DNA of 33,173 nucleotides from Verrucomicrobiales bacterium (GTDB taxonomy: Bacteria; Verrucomicrobiota; Verrucomicrobiia; Limisphaerales; UBA9464). Made by a program: the position numbers and the translations under genes. Positions within the stretch are counted from its first letter, which is position 1. Every line of letters begins with the position of its first letter. Location of the stretch: the NCBI GenBank assembly GCA_005805505.1, contig SYMJ01000235.1, positions 1-33,173 of the forward strand. The letters are read 5' to 3'. Positions 8,301 to 15,084 of this stretch are shown here, in pieces. A model generated the notes under the pieces. That model was not told the DNA's origin, searched no databases, and worked only from the letters and a program-made list of their open reading frames with translations.

Positions 8301-9790
8301 CCCGGGGTCGCATCCGAACCGGAGGTCGGCTGGCTGTAGTTGATGACACCGGTCTCGGCGAACATGCCACCAGTAAAACCGGTCAAGTCGGCCACGTTGT
8401 CACCACGCAGACCGAGGAGTTGCTGCTCGGCGCGGGCGATGGTGTTGGGCTGGTCACGACGGGCGGTCTGATGGGTGCGGACATTGAAACCCTTCTTGGA
8501 GGTGTCCACGCTCGTGACGGCGAGGCTTGCCGGGATGGTCACGTAGGAACCCACGACGAACTCGCGGGTGGCGCTCACGGTGCGGCCGAGCGTGTCCTTG
8601 ATGCTGACTTCGACCTTGTTGGTCGAACCAGAGGCCAAGGGAGCGGCGGCGTCACCGTAAACGATGGTGGAGGTGATGCCATCCTTGGCGACGGCCACCT
8701 TCGAAGAGATGTCGGTGCCGTTCAGCTTGACGGAGAGGCCTGTGGTCACGGCGATGGCCAAACCAGAGTCCACCGTGGTGATGGAGAAGCCGATCGGGCT
8801 GCCGGTCGCGCCACCGATGATGACATCATTGGCCGGGATGGTCTCCAGGCGGATGTTGTCAACATGGTGCGCTTCCCAAGCGCCACCAGTACGGCCGCCG
8901 AAAACGAGGCGACCCGGGGCCGGAGTGAAGGAGCTAGCCAGACCGCCGACCGGGGTCAATTCGACACCTTTCCAGAAAACCTTAACCTTACCTTCTTCGG
9001 TCAACACGGCCTTGAACTTTTCCCACTTCAGGTTCTTCATCCACAAGCCCCAGGTCGGGTCATCGAAGCCAACCTGAGCCACGTTGGAGTCATTGCCAGC
9101 CGTACCGTCGGCGTTGAGATCATCGGTGGTGTTCAGGGCGCCGGTTTGCATCGAGGATGCATAGTTCGCGTCGGTCGTCGCCAAGTTGCGGAAGGGAACT
9201 TCATCGTAGGTGCCGCCGGGCCAGACATTGCCGGGGCGCAGGGGCACCGGGAGCTGAGTGAGCAACTGACCTTCAACGCGGATGCTAATGCCTACGACGT
9301 CGGTGATGCCGCCCGGATGGTTACCGGATTGCCAGGTGTCGAAACCGATGCCCAGACCGGTCAAGGAACCTTCCTCGGGGAGGTTGGTTTCACCTTCGGT
9401 GCCGGCGTACGGGGAACCATCGGTGGCCAGGGGATCGCTGGCGCGGATGTAGTTGAGCGAGAAGCCGTCCGCGGGTCGGGCCGTGCCACCACCAATGCGG
9501 AGGTCGCACTCGAAGGTGAAGGCCTTGACGACGAGACCCTTGTCGAGGTCGTCGAACACCACGGTGGCGCGCTGGCCGCCCTTGGCGTCGGTGATGGACA
9601 GATACCCATCGGTGGCGCCGCCAGTGGCACCGCCGCTGGCGCGATATTCTGCCGCGGCCGCGCCCACTTCTTTGAAGGGGAGCTCCGAGGCAGTGTTGAA
9701 GTTAACCACGTTGGTGGCGGCATACGCCGAGCTACAGACCAGCCCGGCTGCCGTCATCCATCGCAGCAGATTTTTGTGTTTTTGACTCAT
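5339..9790 (-). CDS. Giant secreted multidomain (lectin/PA14/CBM6/discoidin-like) protein
   Basis: Predicted exported or surface protein of 1483 residues, probably binding carbohydrate. The start is set at the ATG that opens a signal peptide, MSQKHKNLLRW then a hydrophobic core, cleaved near SAYA-AT at residue 24; the frame runs on upstream without protein-like content. By eye the order is: a jelly-roll lectin/LamG-like domain (about 25-320), an Ig-like segment (320-430), a PA14-like module (470-620), an Ig-like segment, a second PA14-like module (770-945), another Ig-like segment, a CBM6-like module starting FAIEAEDFDNNG (1084-1268), a discoidin/F5-8C-like module (1280-1415) with TWQILGSNDGT, and a short C-terminal module ending FARIRK. 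No catalytic domain was recognised. Domain names are pattern-based inference. A strong terminator follows. Confidence 0.88.
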   Translation of the reverse strand: MSQKHKNLLRWMTAAGLVCSSAYAATNVVNFNTASELPFKEVGAAAAEYRASGGATGGATDGYLSITDAKGGQRATVVFDDLDKGLVVKAFTFECDLRIGGGTARPADGFSLNYIRASDPLATDGSPYAGTEGETNLPEEGSLTGLGIGFDTWQSGNHPGGITDVVGISIRVEGQLLTQLPVPLRPGNVWPGGTYDEVPFRNLATTDANYASSMQTGALNTTDDLNADGTAGNDSNVAQVGFDDPTWGLWMKNLKWEKFKAVLTEEGKVKVFWKGVELTPVGGLASSFTPAPGRLVFGGRTGGAWEAHHVDNIRLETIPANDVIIGGATGSPIGFSITTVDSGLAIAVTTGLSVKLNGTDISSKVAVAKDGITSTIVYGDAAAPLASGSTNKVEVSIKDTLGRTVSATREFVVGSYVTIPASLAVTSVDTSKKGFNVRTHQTARRDQPNTIARAEQQLLGLRGDNVADLTGFTGGMFAETGVINYSQPTSGSDATPGQNGAFSSTVGAVERQIADNAIPGVPSATEFQANGDLYTDNIAAEITTYLQFPTAGVYTLTFNSDDGFRTTVGGNNKEVLDSLIVSQADVGKGASDVNATVFVPTAGAYPFRTVWFEGGGGANLEWSAQRVAPNPSARFLINDSAADAVKAFRAASGATPAAVSFIHPFRGSGGNYVPTVPVVVSVADGSTAADQASFALLVDGAAVTPTKASAGGVTTYTYKPSANFAPGSHTVVVRFTAGAQKYDATNTFGILNAANVPGSLALPASAVNTANKGFLVKTVQQENGESMGNDTYRGLTHIAGLIGTKNVADLSLFGANGYYVETGVINYNQDAASSGYFPDDPGVPGIPGTTGSTDNFAQEILTVLDLKAGFYAFNVNSDDGFRLDFGNPGEAFTFPVVAGEFSGGRGNGGGIGSGTTFFFNVEKDGLYPARLVWYEGGGGANVEFGARQFDPVTGDVLSGNLINADGGIKAYQYPLSSKGVPFVKSFAPARTGRASSAAPFRAGTDAAITAVVSQGTGPALSTANVSVKVDGAAATATVVTVDGVATVTVAAPAGGWAGGSTHTVNLTIIDRTVSWTFGVANIRTPVFAIEAEDFDNNGVAPAATSLMPYRGGALAGQSAGNNKDYTRGNEGASPLYRIGEDPQVPMDRTGDRDRGVGELDVNFKMGWIGNGQWYQYTRTFPAGDYNVYAGLSHGDGAASATRMKGQFATIAGGSPTVVGSFESPSTGGWGNNALVPMRNADGSLASVKLSGQQTVRYNASNGDFDFLLFTPALAGNVLSKDDTIVPSSSKHPAGEAAPKVIDGATNTKYLNFDKLNTGFTVTPKAGASVISAITITTANDAPERDPATWQILGSNDGTVFEAVASGSLAANPTRFNTTTLAFSNTKSYTSYKLVFPTVVDAAKANSMQVAEIALHGTASGGGDGPRFTGIKANADGTVTITWTGAGVLQSANSLSGPWTDVAGAVSPLTVPANQAAQFARIRK

Positions 9791-10054
9791 AGGACTCGTA
9801 TTTTTCAGACGACACTTAGCGACGGACAAGGGTTTCGAAACTTTTACAAGTTCGAGATATTTGCCGACGACAACGCGCAGTCGAGTTTGGGTGACCCGCG
9901 ATCGATACACCTCGTTTGTAACGCCGGCAACCGCTTTTTTTAGTGAACAGCAAGGCCACAAGGAGGAACTCCTTTCACCTTCATTTAAAATTTCCCACAG
10001 AGTTGGTTCTTTTTGAAAGGAGGGACGATCTCCCGGCGAAGAAGAGGGGAGACC

Positions 10055-10798
10055 ATGATGTCAAACCCCTCTTCCTCCCTCAGGCTCGCTGCCAAAACCC
10101 AAATCATCGGACTGCTCTGTTTGGCTCAGAGTCTGTCCGGGCAAATCCTCATATCCCATTGGGATTTTAATTCTGGATCGCTGAACCCGCAGTCCGGGCT
10201 GGGAGAGGCTCGTTTGGTCGGAGGAACCGCTTCAACCTTTGCAGCCGGTTATGAGAGCGAACCCGCTGGAGCGTGGAATATTAAGAGTTTCCCAGCCCAG
10301 GGAACCCTCCCGGGGACCGCAGGGGTTCAATTCAACCTGTCCACCGCGGGGTATTCTTCTGTCGGGCTCTCGTTTCAAATCCGACACAGCAACACCTCGG
10401 CCAACTCCGAACGCGTACTCTGGTCCATCGATGGCCAACAGTTTACCGAGGCCACTCGCTTCAACCTCGCCCCGGCCAGCACAGGAACCGGTGAAACCTG
10501 GTACCAACGGTCGGTGGATTTGCCCTTGGCAGCAGCCAATCAAGCCAACTTGTCGGTCCGCATCGTCTCGGATTTCGATCTGGGGACCGAGGGGCGCTAT
10601 TTGGCTTCCCGACTGGGCTCCAGCTATTCCACCAGCGGCACCTGGCGTTTCGATAATGTTAACTTCTCCGCAGTCCCGGAACCCGAGGAGTACGCAGCAC
10701 TGAGTGCGCTCACTTTGGTGGGATTTGGGTTGTGGCGGCGGCGGTTTGCAGCAAACCGAGGCCCCTTGGCTACCACAGAAACGAGTGAGTTTCGGTAA
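10055..10798 (+). CDS. PEP-CTERM sorting-domain protein
   Basis: Secreted protein of 247 residues of unknown ligand, probably delivered to the envelope by an exosortase. The start at 10055 follows a purine-rich gaggggaga; upstream in-frame starts lack this. A signal peptide covers about residues 1-29 (hydrophobic QIIGLLCLAQSLSGQ). The body is a beta-rich, jelly-roll-like domain opening HWDFNSGSLNPQSG. The PEP-CTERM signal starts at residue 207: VPEPEEYA, a hydrophobic stretch ALSALTLVGFGLW, then RRR at 228-230. A 17-residue hydrophilic tail follows the Arg cluster, longer than usual. No exosortase gene is in this window. Its 3' end overlaps the convergent gene at 10770-11210 by 29 bp. Confidence 0.87.
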   Translation: MMSNPSSSLRLAAKTQIIGLLCLAQSLSGQILISHWDFNSGSLNPQSGLGEARLVGGTASTFAAGYESEPAGAWNIKSFPAQGTLPGTAGVQFNLSTAGYSSVGLSFQIRHSNTSANSERVLWSIDGQQFTEATRFNLAPASTGTGETWYQRSVDLPLAAANQANLSVRIVSDFDLGTEGRYLASRLGSSYSTSGTWRFDNVNFSAVPEPEEYAALSALTLVGFGLWRRRFAANRGPLATTETSEFR

Positions 10799-11210
10799 CC
10801 GGATGCGTGTTATCTAACAATACGGCTTTCCATGCAGTCACAGTTCCCAACCGAGCCGACTGTTTGGAGTCGAGGATCACCCGAGACCATCGACGTCCGA
10901 GAAACCCCCGTTTCACTTCCATCTCCACTGTTTCAACAGATCCCGACTCGGTGCCCCGCAGTTCCATCCGGAGGCGCAGCGGACCGGATAATTGACCAGA
11001 AACCTTCCAAAGCACCTCAAACTGCATCCCAGCCCGCTTTTCGGGATGATTCCGAAGCAACTCCTGATAGGCATCCCGCTCGTACAAGCTGGGAGAGAGG
11101 GTGTGACGGCCTTGAAAATCGACAAAATGCGGCAGCACTTTGATTACCTTGCCCTCGGCACCCAACAGCACACCGGCTGATAGCCCCAGCGCAAACAACA
11201 GTGGTTTCAT
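10770..11210 (-). CDS. Small secreted protein of unknown function
   Basis: A 146-residue protein with an N-terminal signal peptide (MKPLLFALGLSAGVLLGAEG). No catalytic motif was recognised. The mature part looks like a compact beta-sandwich and contains HTLSPSLYERDAYQELLR near its start. Its ATG at 11210 directly abuts the TGA (11213-11211) of the upstream secreted-protein gene, so the two are very likely translated from one mRNA and translationally coupled. The last 29 bp overlap the 3' end of the PEP-CTERM gene on the other strand. Confidence 0.82.
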   Translation of the reverse strand: MKPLLFALGLSAGVLLGAEGKVIKVLPHFVDFQGRHTLSPSLYERDAYQELLRNHPEKRAGMQFEVLWKVSGQLSGPLRLRMELRGTESGSVETVEMEVKRGFLGRRWSRVILDSKQSARLGTVTAWKAVLLDNTHPVTETHSFLW

Positions 11211-12368
11211 TCAGAAAGGACCGCGTTGCGGGAAAGAAAGGACCGCCGGACGCGGCGTAAAGCTAGGCACAGATCGGAGCGCCGAGGAGGCATCTGAAGC
11301 CGGTGCGGTGAAGAGCGAACGCGCCGAACTCTCAAAACTGCGAGCTCCACCTCCGTTGCCAAAGGATCCAAACCCGCCATCGCTGGCCGAGGGCGACACA
11401 CCTCCACCCGATTTTGAGAAGATCCCTGCATCGGGTGTCGAGATAGGAGAACCCGGCGCAACGGTCGGATCAAAACGGCGACTAGGATCGCCATCAATGC
11501 CACCGGCCGGAGCCACGGGATTACCCAGCGGGTTGGCCGCCGCCGGATTGGCAAAACCCGAACCCGCACCTGTACCAGGGCCCGTCGAGCCTGCGAAGCC
11601 ATCTGCCCCAGATCCACCGATCCCCGCCCCGGACCGGGCAGACGGAGAATTGAACGAAAAAGTCCCACCAGCAGAAGATTCGGACTTTGATCCGCTGAAC
11701 CACGTCCGGTGATCGGCTTCAGGCGAGAGAATTTCCGAGATGGATCGGGACGGCACCGAATCGGTCAACGTCCCGTCACCTCGGAGCGATTCTGAATTGG
11801 CATTCCTAACCGAACTCCCCACAGAACGATCGGCATCGTCCGCCAGCGTTGACGCCTTACGAGGTTTGGACGGTTCGTCGGACCCGCCATCATCGAAATC
11901 GGTCTTCTGGGACGCATCGTTGCGGGAACGGCGGGAACGGCCGCGTTCCCGGCTAAAATTGGGAACTTCATCGGTCTCGGCCTTTTTGCCCGACTCGATT
12001 TGATCGGACTTTTCGACCTCCCGGGGCTTCACCGAGCCCGGTTCGGCCAGCCAGTTCTTCTTGCGATCGTATTCATCCATCAAGCGCTGCTGCGCCTTAG
12101 GATCCATATTGGGAATGGCGGTGGACGGAGTGGGCAAGGACACATCAATGGCCCCTCCCAGCGAATTGCCGGCACGAAACACGTCGAACTGACGGTTGCG
12201 CAGAAGCTTGTTCATGGTGCCCACACGTTCAGCCTCCGACTGAAGTCGGTATCCGGCACCTTCTTCAGGCCGTAAGGCTCCGGAGGTTTGCGCCTTGTCG
12301 CCCGCCATGATCGGCAACAAGGCCAACCCTACGACGCCGAGCATAATCGATACTCTGCCGCGGTTCAT
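11211..12368 (-). CDS. Secreted low-complexity protein of unknown function
   Basis: A 385-residue protein that begins with a signal-like helix (MNRGRVSIMLGVVGLALLPIMAG). Residues 30-110 look folded and include NKLLRNRQFDVF. From about 110 to 210 the sequence is highly charged (Lys, Glu, Asp, Ser) and contains SRERGRSRRSRND. From about 230 onwards it is Gly/Ser/Ala/Pro-rich (GSGADGFAGSTGPGTGAGSG) and is probably disordered. No family was recognised. Its stop codon abuts the start of the 146-residue secreted protein. It starts 50 bp after the KDPGal aldolase gene on the same strand with no visible terminator between, so read-through from the sugar-acid operon is possible. Confidence 0.8.
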   Translation of the reverse strand: MNRGRVSIMLGVVGLALLPIMAGDKAQTSGALRPEEGAGYRLQSEAERVGTMNKLLRNRQFDVFRAGNSLGGAIDVSLPTPSTAIPNMDPKAQQRLMDEYDRKKNWLAEPGSVKPREVEKSDQIESGKKAETDEVPNFSRERGRSRRSRNDASQKTDFDDGGSDEPSKPRKASTLADDADRSVGSSVRNANSESLRGDGTLTDSVPSRSISEILSPEADHRTWFSGSKSESSAGGTFSFNSPSARSGAGIGGSGADGFAGSTGPGTGAGSGFANPAAANPLGNPVAPAGGIDGDPSRRFDPTVAPGSPISTPDAGIFSKSGGGVSPSASDGGFGSFGNGGGARSFESSARSLFTAPASDASSALRSVPSFTPRPAVLSFPQRGPF

Positions 12369-12418
12369 GACCTATAGATAAGGCCGAGACCCGGGATGCG
12401 TCAAAGGCCATTGCTAAC

Positions 12419-13108
12419 CTATCCCCGGGCGACCGTGGAACCTATCGCCGGACCTGATCCCCCTCCGGAGCGGGCACTCAGATACGCCTCGCGAAACTGG
12501 GAAGCCCGCACGCGAAACCAATCCCAATTGCCGGCGGCCACCTGACGGGAGTCGAACAAGGGGCTTCCGATGCCGAAGGCATCGGCTCCGGCGTCGCAAA
12601 AGGCGGCCAGAGTCTCGACCGTGACCCCACCGGTGGGCATCAGCGGAATTTCCGGGAATGGAGCCTTCACGGCCCGGAGGTGATTCGGTCCCAACTGGTC
12701 TGCCGGGAACACCTTCACCATCGTAGCCCCGAGGCTCCAGGCGGTGAAGATTTCGGTCGGAGTCATCGCTCCCGGAAAAATTGGAACACCCAAATCAACA
12801 CAGGCGCGAATAACCTCCGGCAACACCACGGGGGTAACGATGAAACTCGCCCCCGCGTCCAGAGCCAGCTTGAGACCCTCCATCGAAGTGACCGTCCCGG
12901 CACCCACATTGCCGCGGTCACCCAACAAATCTCGGGTGAGGCGGATTAGGTCGGCCGCCCCGGGACTGTTCAAGGTAACCTCCAGGTTAACCAGACCCCC
13001 GGCCATCACCGCAGGAACCAACTGCTCGACTTGAGCTCGGGGAAAGAAACGGAGGATGCCAACAATGGGCATCGAACGGAACAACGTGTCATTGAAGGGC
13101 GTGCTCAT
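12419..13108 (-). CDS. dgoA: 2-dehydro-3-deoxy-6-phosphogalactonate / KDPG-type aldolase
   Basis: Class I aldolase that cleaves 2-dehydro-3-deoxy-6-phosphogalactonate (or the gluconate epimer) to pyruvate and glyceraldehyde 3-phosphate. The 229-residue product has the family motifs: NLEVTLNSP with catalytic Glu43, GAGTV at 69-73, FPGAMTPTE at 111-119, and the Schiff-base Lys132 in VKVFPA. The LNSP sequence after the Glu resembles E. coli DgoA (PLNSP) rather than Eda, where an Arg stands at the Asn position. Together with the adjacent dgoK this favours the galactonate substrate. It lies 33 bp downstream of dgoK in the same operon. Dual KDPG/KDPGal activity cannot be excluded. Confidence 0.92.
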   Translation of the reverse strand: MSTPFNDTLFRSMPIVGILRFFPRAQVEQLVPAVMAGGLVNLEVTLNSPGAADLIRLTRDLLGDRGNVGAGTVTSMEGLKLALDAGASFIVTPVVLPEVIRACVDLGVPIFPGAMTPTEIFTAWSLGATMVKVFPADQLGPNHLRAVKAPFPEIPLMPTGGVTVETLAAFCDAGADAFGIGSPLFDSRQVAAGNWDWFRVRASQFREAYLSARSGGGSGPAIGSTVARG

Positions 13109-13141
13109 TGAAAACGCGGAAGACTCTTTTTTGGAGGCGCT

Positions 13142-14056
13142 TCACTGGCCGGGGGCCAATCGGCGCCAGATCCGACGCTGCCCCATTTCGGCCAGTCCGT
13201 CGACTTCGATGGCATTCCAGCGCGGGCTCAATCCGCATTCAGTAGCGGCCATCGTGTAGGCCTCTCGCAACGCCTCTCCCGCTGCCAGAATGATGGGCGA
13301 CTTCCCTGCCTCAAGCGAACGCACCTCCGACCCGATCAACAGTCCGCTGAGGAAGGAGCGGTTGGAGGCCCCGGAGCAGCCCCGGAGCACCTGGCGGGTC
13401 CTCACCTGAAACAAGTTTGCGGCAAGCCCGGCCCGAGCCGACGCCGCCACACCTTCCCTGAAGCCATCCCAGTCCATCGCTCCCTCTGGCTCGCCGACCG
13501 ATGCAAGATCCATAGAATGCCGAAGCATACTTTGTGTGCGCAGCATCTCGAAGAGTTCCCCGGTCATGAAGGTCGTGATCGCGGTGAGAGCGCCCGATTC
13601 GAGATGGAGGTGTTTTGAATGAGTTCCAGGCAACACCAGCGTGGCCCGAAGTGGAAGGAGGTCGCAGACGTGTTCGGCCCAACCCAGTGCCTGGGTTTCT
13701 TCACCGCGCATCATGTCGTTCTGCCCGCGAACCCCTGAAATCAAATACACACCCGGCTCAACCCACTGACCCAGCACGCTCGAACCCTCCAGAGAAAACG
13801 GCAGGAGGGCATACGGCAACTCGCGCCAGCCAATGCTCGAACTGGCCATCCCAGAAACCATCACCGGCAGCCCCACCGGTGCACCTAAGCGCAACAGTGC
13901 TGCCTGAAGCGCCTCGCGAAACGCCAAAGCCCGATCTCCGCCGCGAGCCGCTAAACGTGCTGCACCGTCCTCCGAAGCAACCTCACGAAGCCCCTCCGGG
14001 CCATGCCACCGGAGGCGAAGTCGCGAAGTTCCCCAGTCACAGGCGATAAAATTCAT
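13142..14056 (-). CDS. dgoK: 2-dehydro-3-deoxygalactonokinase
   Basis: Sugar kinase of the De Ley-Doudoroff pathway that phosphorylates 2-keto-3-deoxygalactonate at C6, using ATP. From the ATG at 14056 the product has 304 residues, close to the usual 290-300. Family motifs match E. coli DgoK in order: ACDWGTSRLR at the N-terminus (actin/hexokinase-fold phosphate loop), QNDMMRGEETQ, LPGTHSKH, TFMTGELFEML and SFLSGLLIGSEV. This start overlaps the stop codon of the upstream lactonase gene in the arrangement ATGA, indicating translational coupling; a longer frame starting at 14152 would overlap that gene heavily and lacks homology. The aldolase follows 33 bp downstream. Confidence 0.94.
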   Translation of the reverse strand: MNFIACDWGTSRLRLRWHGPEGLREVASEDGAARLAARGGDRALAFREALQAALLRLGAPVGLPVMVSGMASSSIGWRELPYALLPFSLEGSSVLGQWVEPGVYLISGVRGQNDMMRGEETQALGWAEHVCDLLPLRATLVLPGTHSKHLHLESGALTAITTFMTGELFEMLRTQSMLRHSMDLASVGEPEGAMDWDGFREGVAASARAGLAANLFQVRTRQVLRGCSGASNRSFLSGLLIGSEVRSLEAGKSPIILAAGEALREAYTMAATECGLSPRWNAIEVDGLAEMGQRRIWRRLAPGQ

Positions 14057-14955
14057 TGCGCTGACTTCCATCGGCTCCATTCCAAACCCGGGCGATCGAC
14101 CCGGAAGCTCACCAGTCGTTTCTCGTGCGCCTCGGTCACATAGACGGTGCAACCGTCGGCCCCCCCGAAGCAGAGATTGCTCGGATTTGGCCCAAGCACG
14201 TCGATCTCCCGAAGAATCTCAGCGTTAGGAGAGAGCTTCACAACGGTACCCTTCCCGTGGCGGGTCGCATACAAGTTGCCATCGACATCACACCGCATGC
14301 CGTCGAAGCCATGGTCCGGAAACTCCTTGAAGAGACGTCGATGTTCCAGCGAACCGTCGCTACGGATATTAAAGACCCAGATGCGCCGCTGAATGCTTTC
14401 GTTGACGTACAACCGCTTTCCGTCCGGGCTGACTTCGATGCCGTTGGTCGTGCCCATTCCTTCGGCCTCCCGGTGGGCCTTGCCATCCGTATCGATCCGC
14501 CACAACTGACCGGTGCTGTCCTTCCAGTTCGGATCGCTGGCGTACAAGGTTCCGTTGGCGGCGATGGCTAGATCGTTGGGCTGATTCATCCGACCCTCGT
14601 GAACCACTTGCACCACTTCCCGAGTGACTGGGTCGATCCGATGAATCTTGTGAGCGGTATAGTCGGCGACATACATCCGACCGGAACGATCGAAGCGGAT
14701 GCCATTGCCGGCACTTCCCTCGGGCAAGGCGACGAAGCGTTCGGCGCGTCCGTCTGGAGTCACCCGTACGATATTTCTCGGATCGCCAAATCCGACACAA
14801 AACACAAAACCCTTGCGGTCACAGGCCGGGCCTTCGATGCCGCGGGTGAAACCTTCCGAAGAGAAGGGTTTGGCCAACCACAGCGTCTCGGCAGAGGTCG
14901 AGAGAACCCACTGCAATGCGATCACTCCGAGCGCACAAAACCTACGGGAAATCAT
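14053..14955 (-). CDS. Exported SMP-30/gluconolactonase-like lactonase
   Basis: Six-bladed beta-propeller hydrolase of the SMP-30/gluconolactonase family, predicted to open a sugar lactone to its acid. The 300-residue product starts with a signal peptide (MISRRFCALGVIALQWVLSTSAE), so it should act in the periplasm or outside. Propeller repeats carry the family residues: GPACDRKGFVF, GNGIRFDRSGRMYVAD, QPNDLAIAANGTLYASD, TNGIEVSPDGKRLYVNE and GFDGMRCDVDGNLYAT; the Asn and Asp of the third and fourth repeats are the expected metal ligands. It is the first gene of the operon with dgoK and dgoA, which suggests a galactono-lactone substrate. No galactonate dehydratase or transporter is visible here, so the pathway is incomplete in this window. 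Confidence 0.88.
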   Translation of the reverse strand: MISRRFCALGVIALQWVLSTSAETLWLAKPFSSEGFTRGIEGPACDRKGFVFCVGFGDPRNIVRVTPDGRAERFVALPEGSAGNGIRFDRSGRMYVADYTAHKIHRIDPVTREVVQVVHEGRMNQPNDLAIAANGTLYASDPNWKDSTGQLWRIDTDGKAHREAEGMGTTNGIEVSPDGKRLYVNESIQRRIWVFNIRSDGSLEHRRLFKEFPDHGFDGMRCDVDGNLYATRHGKGTVVKLSPNAEILREIDVLGPNPSNLCFGGADGCTVYVTEAHEKRLVSFRVDRPGLEWSRWKSAQ

Positions 14956-15032
14956 GGCTCTACGATGGCTGAGTGTTTTTCAAAATACCAGCAACCGCGT
15001 GAGGGGATGGCTGCCGAGAACCGTGTCTCTAC

Positions 15033-15064
15033 AAAAAGGGGGATGGATTGCTCCACCCCCCTTT
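15033..15064 (-). terminator. Terminator of the 1002-residue secreted-protein gene
   Basis: Read on the minus strand, a GGGGGG/TGGA stem with loop gcaa and one bulge on each side is followed by five Ts. It begins about 21 bp after the stop codon at 15085, the same geometry as the terminator of the other giant gene. Confidence 0.85.
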
Positions 15065-15084
15065 CCTGCGAACTAAACCCTTCT

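Noticed and set aside
6212-9943. A 1243-codon open frame on the plus strand opposite the giant secreted-protein gene
   Set aside because: It is antisense to a gene with a clear signal peptide, recognisable domains and terminator. Its product is an unbroken Gly/Arg/Val/Ala/His-rich sequence without motifs, as expected from codon bias in GC-rich DNA.
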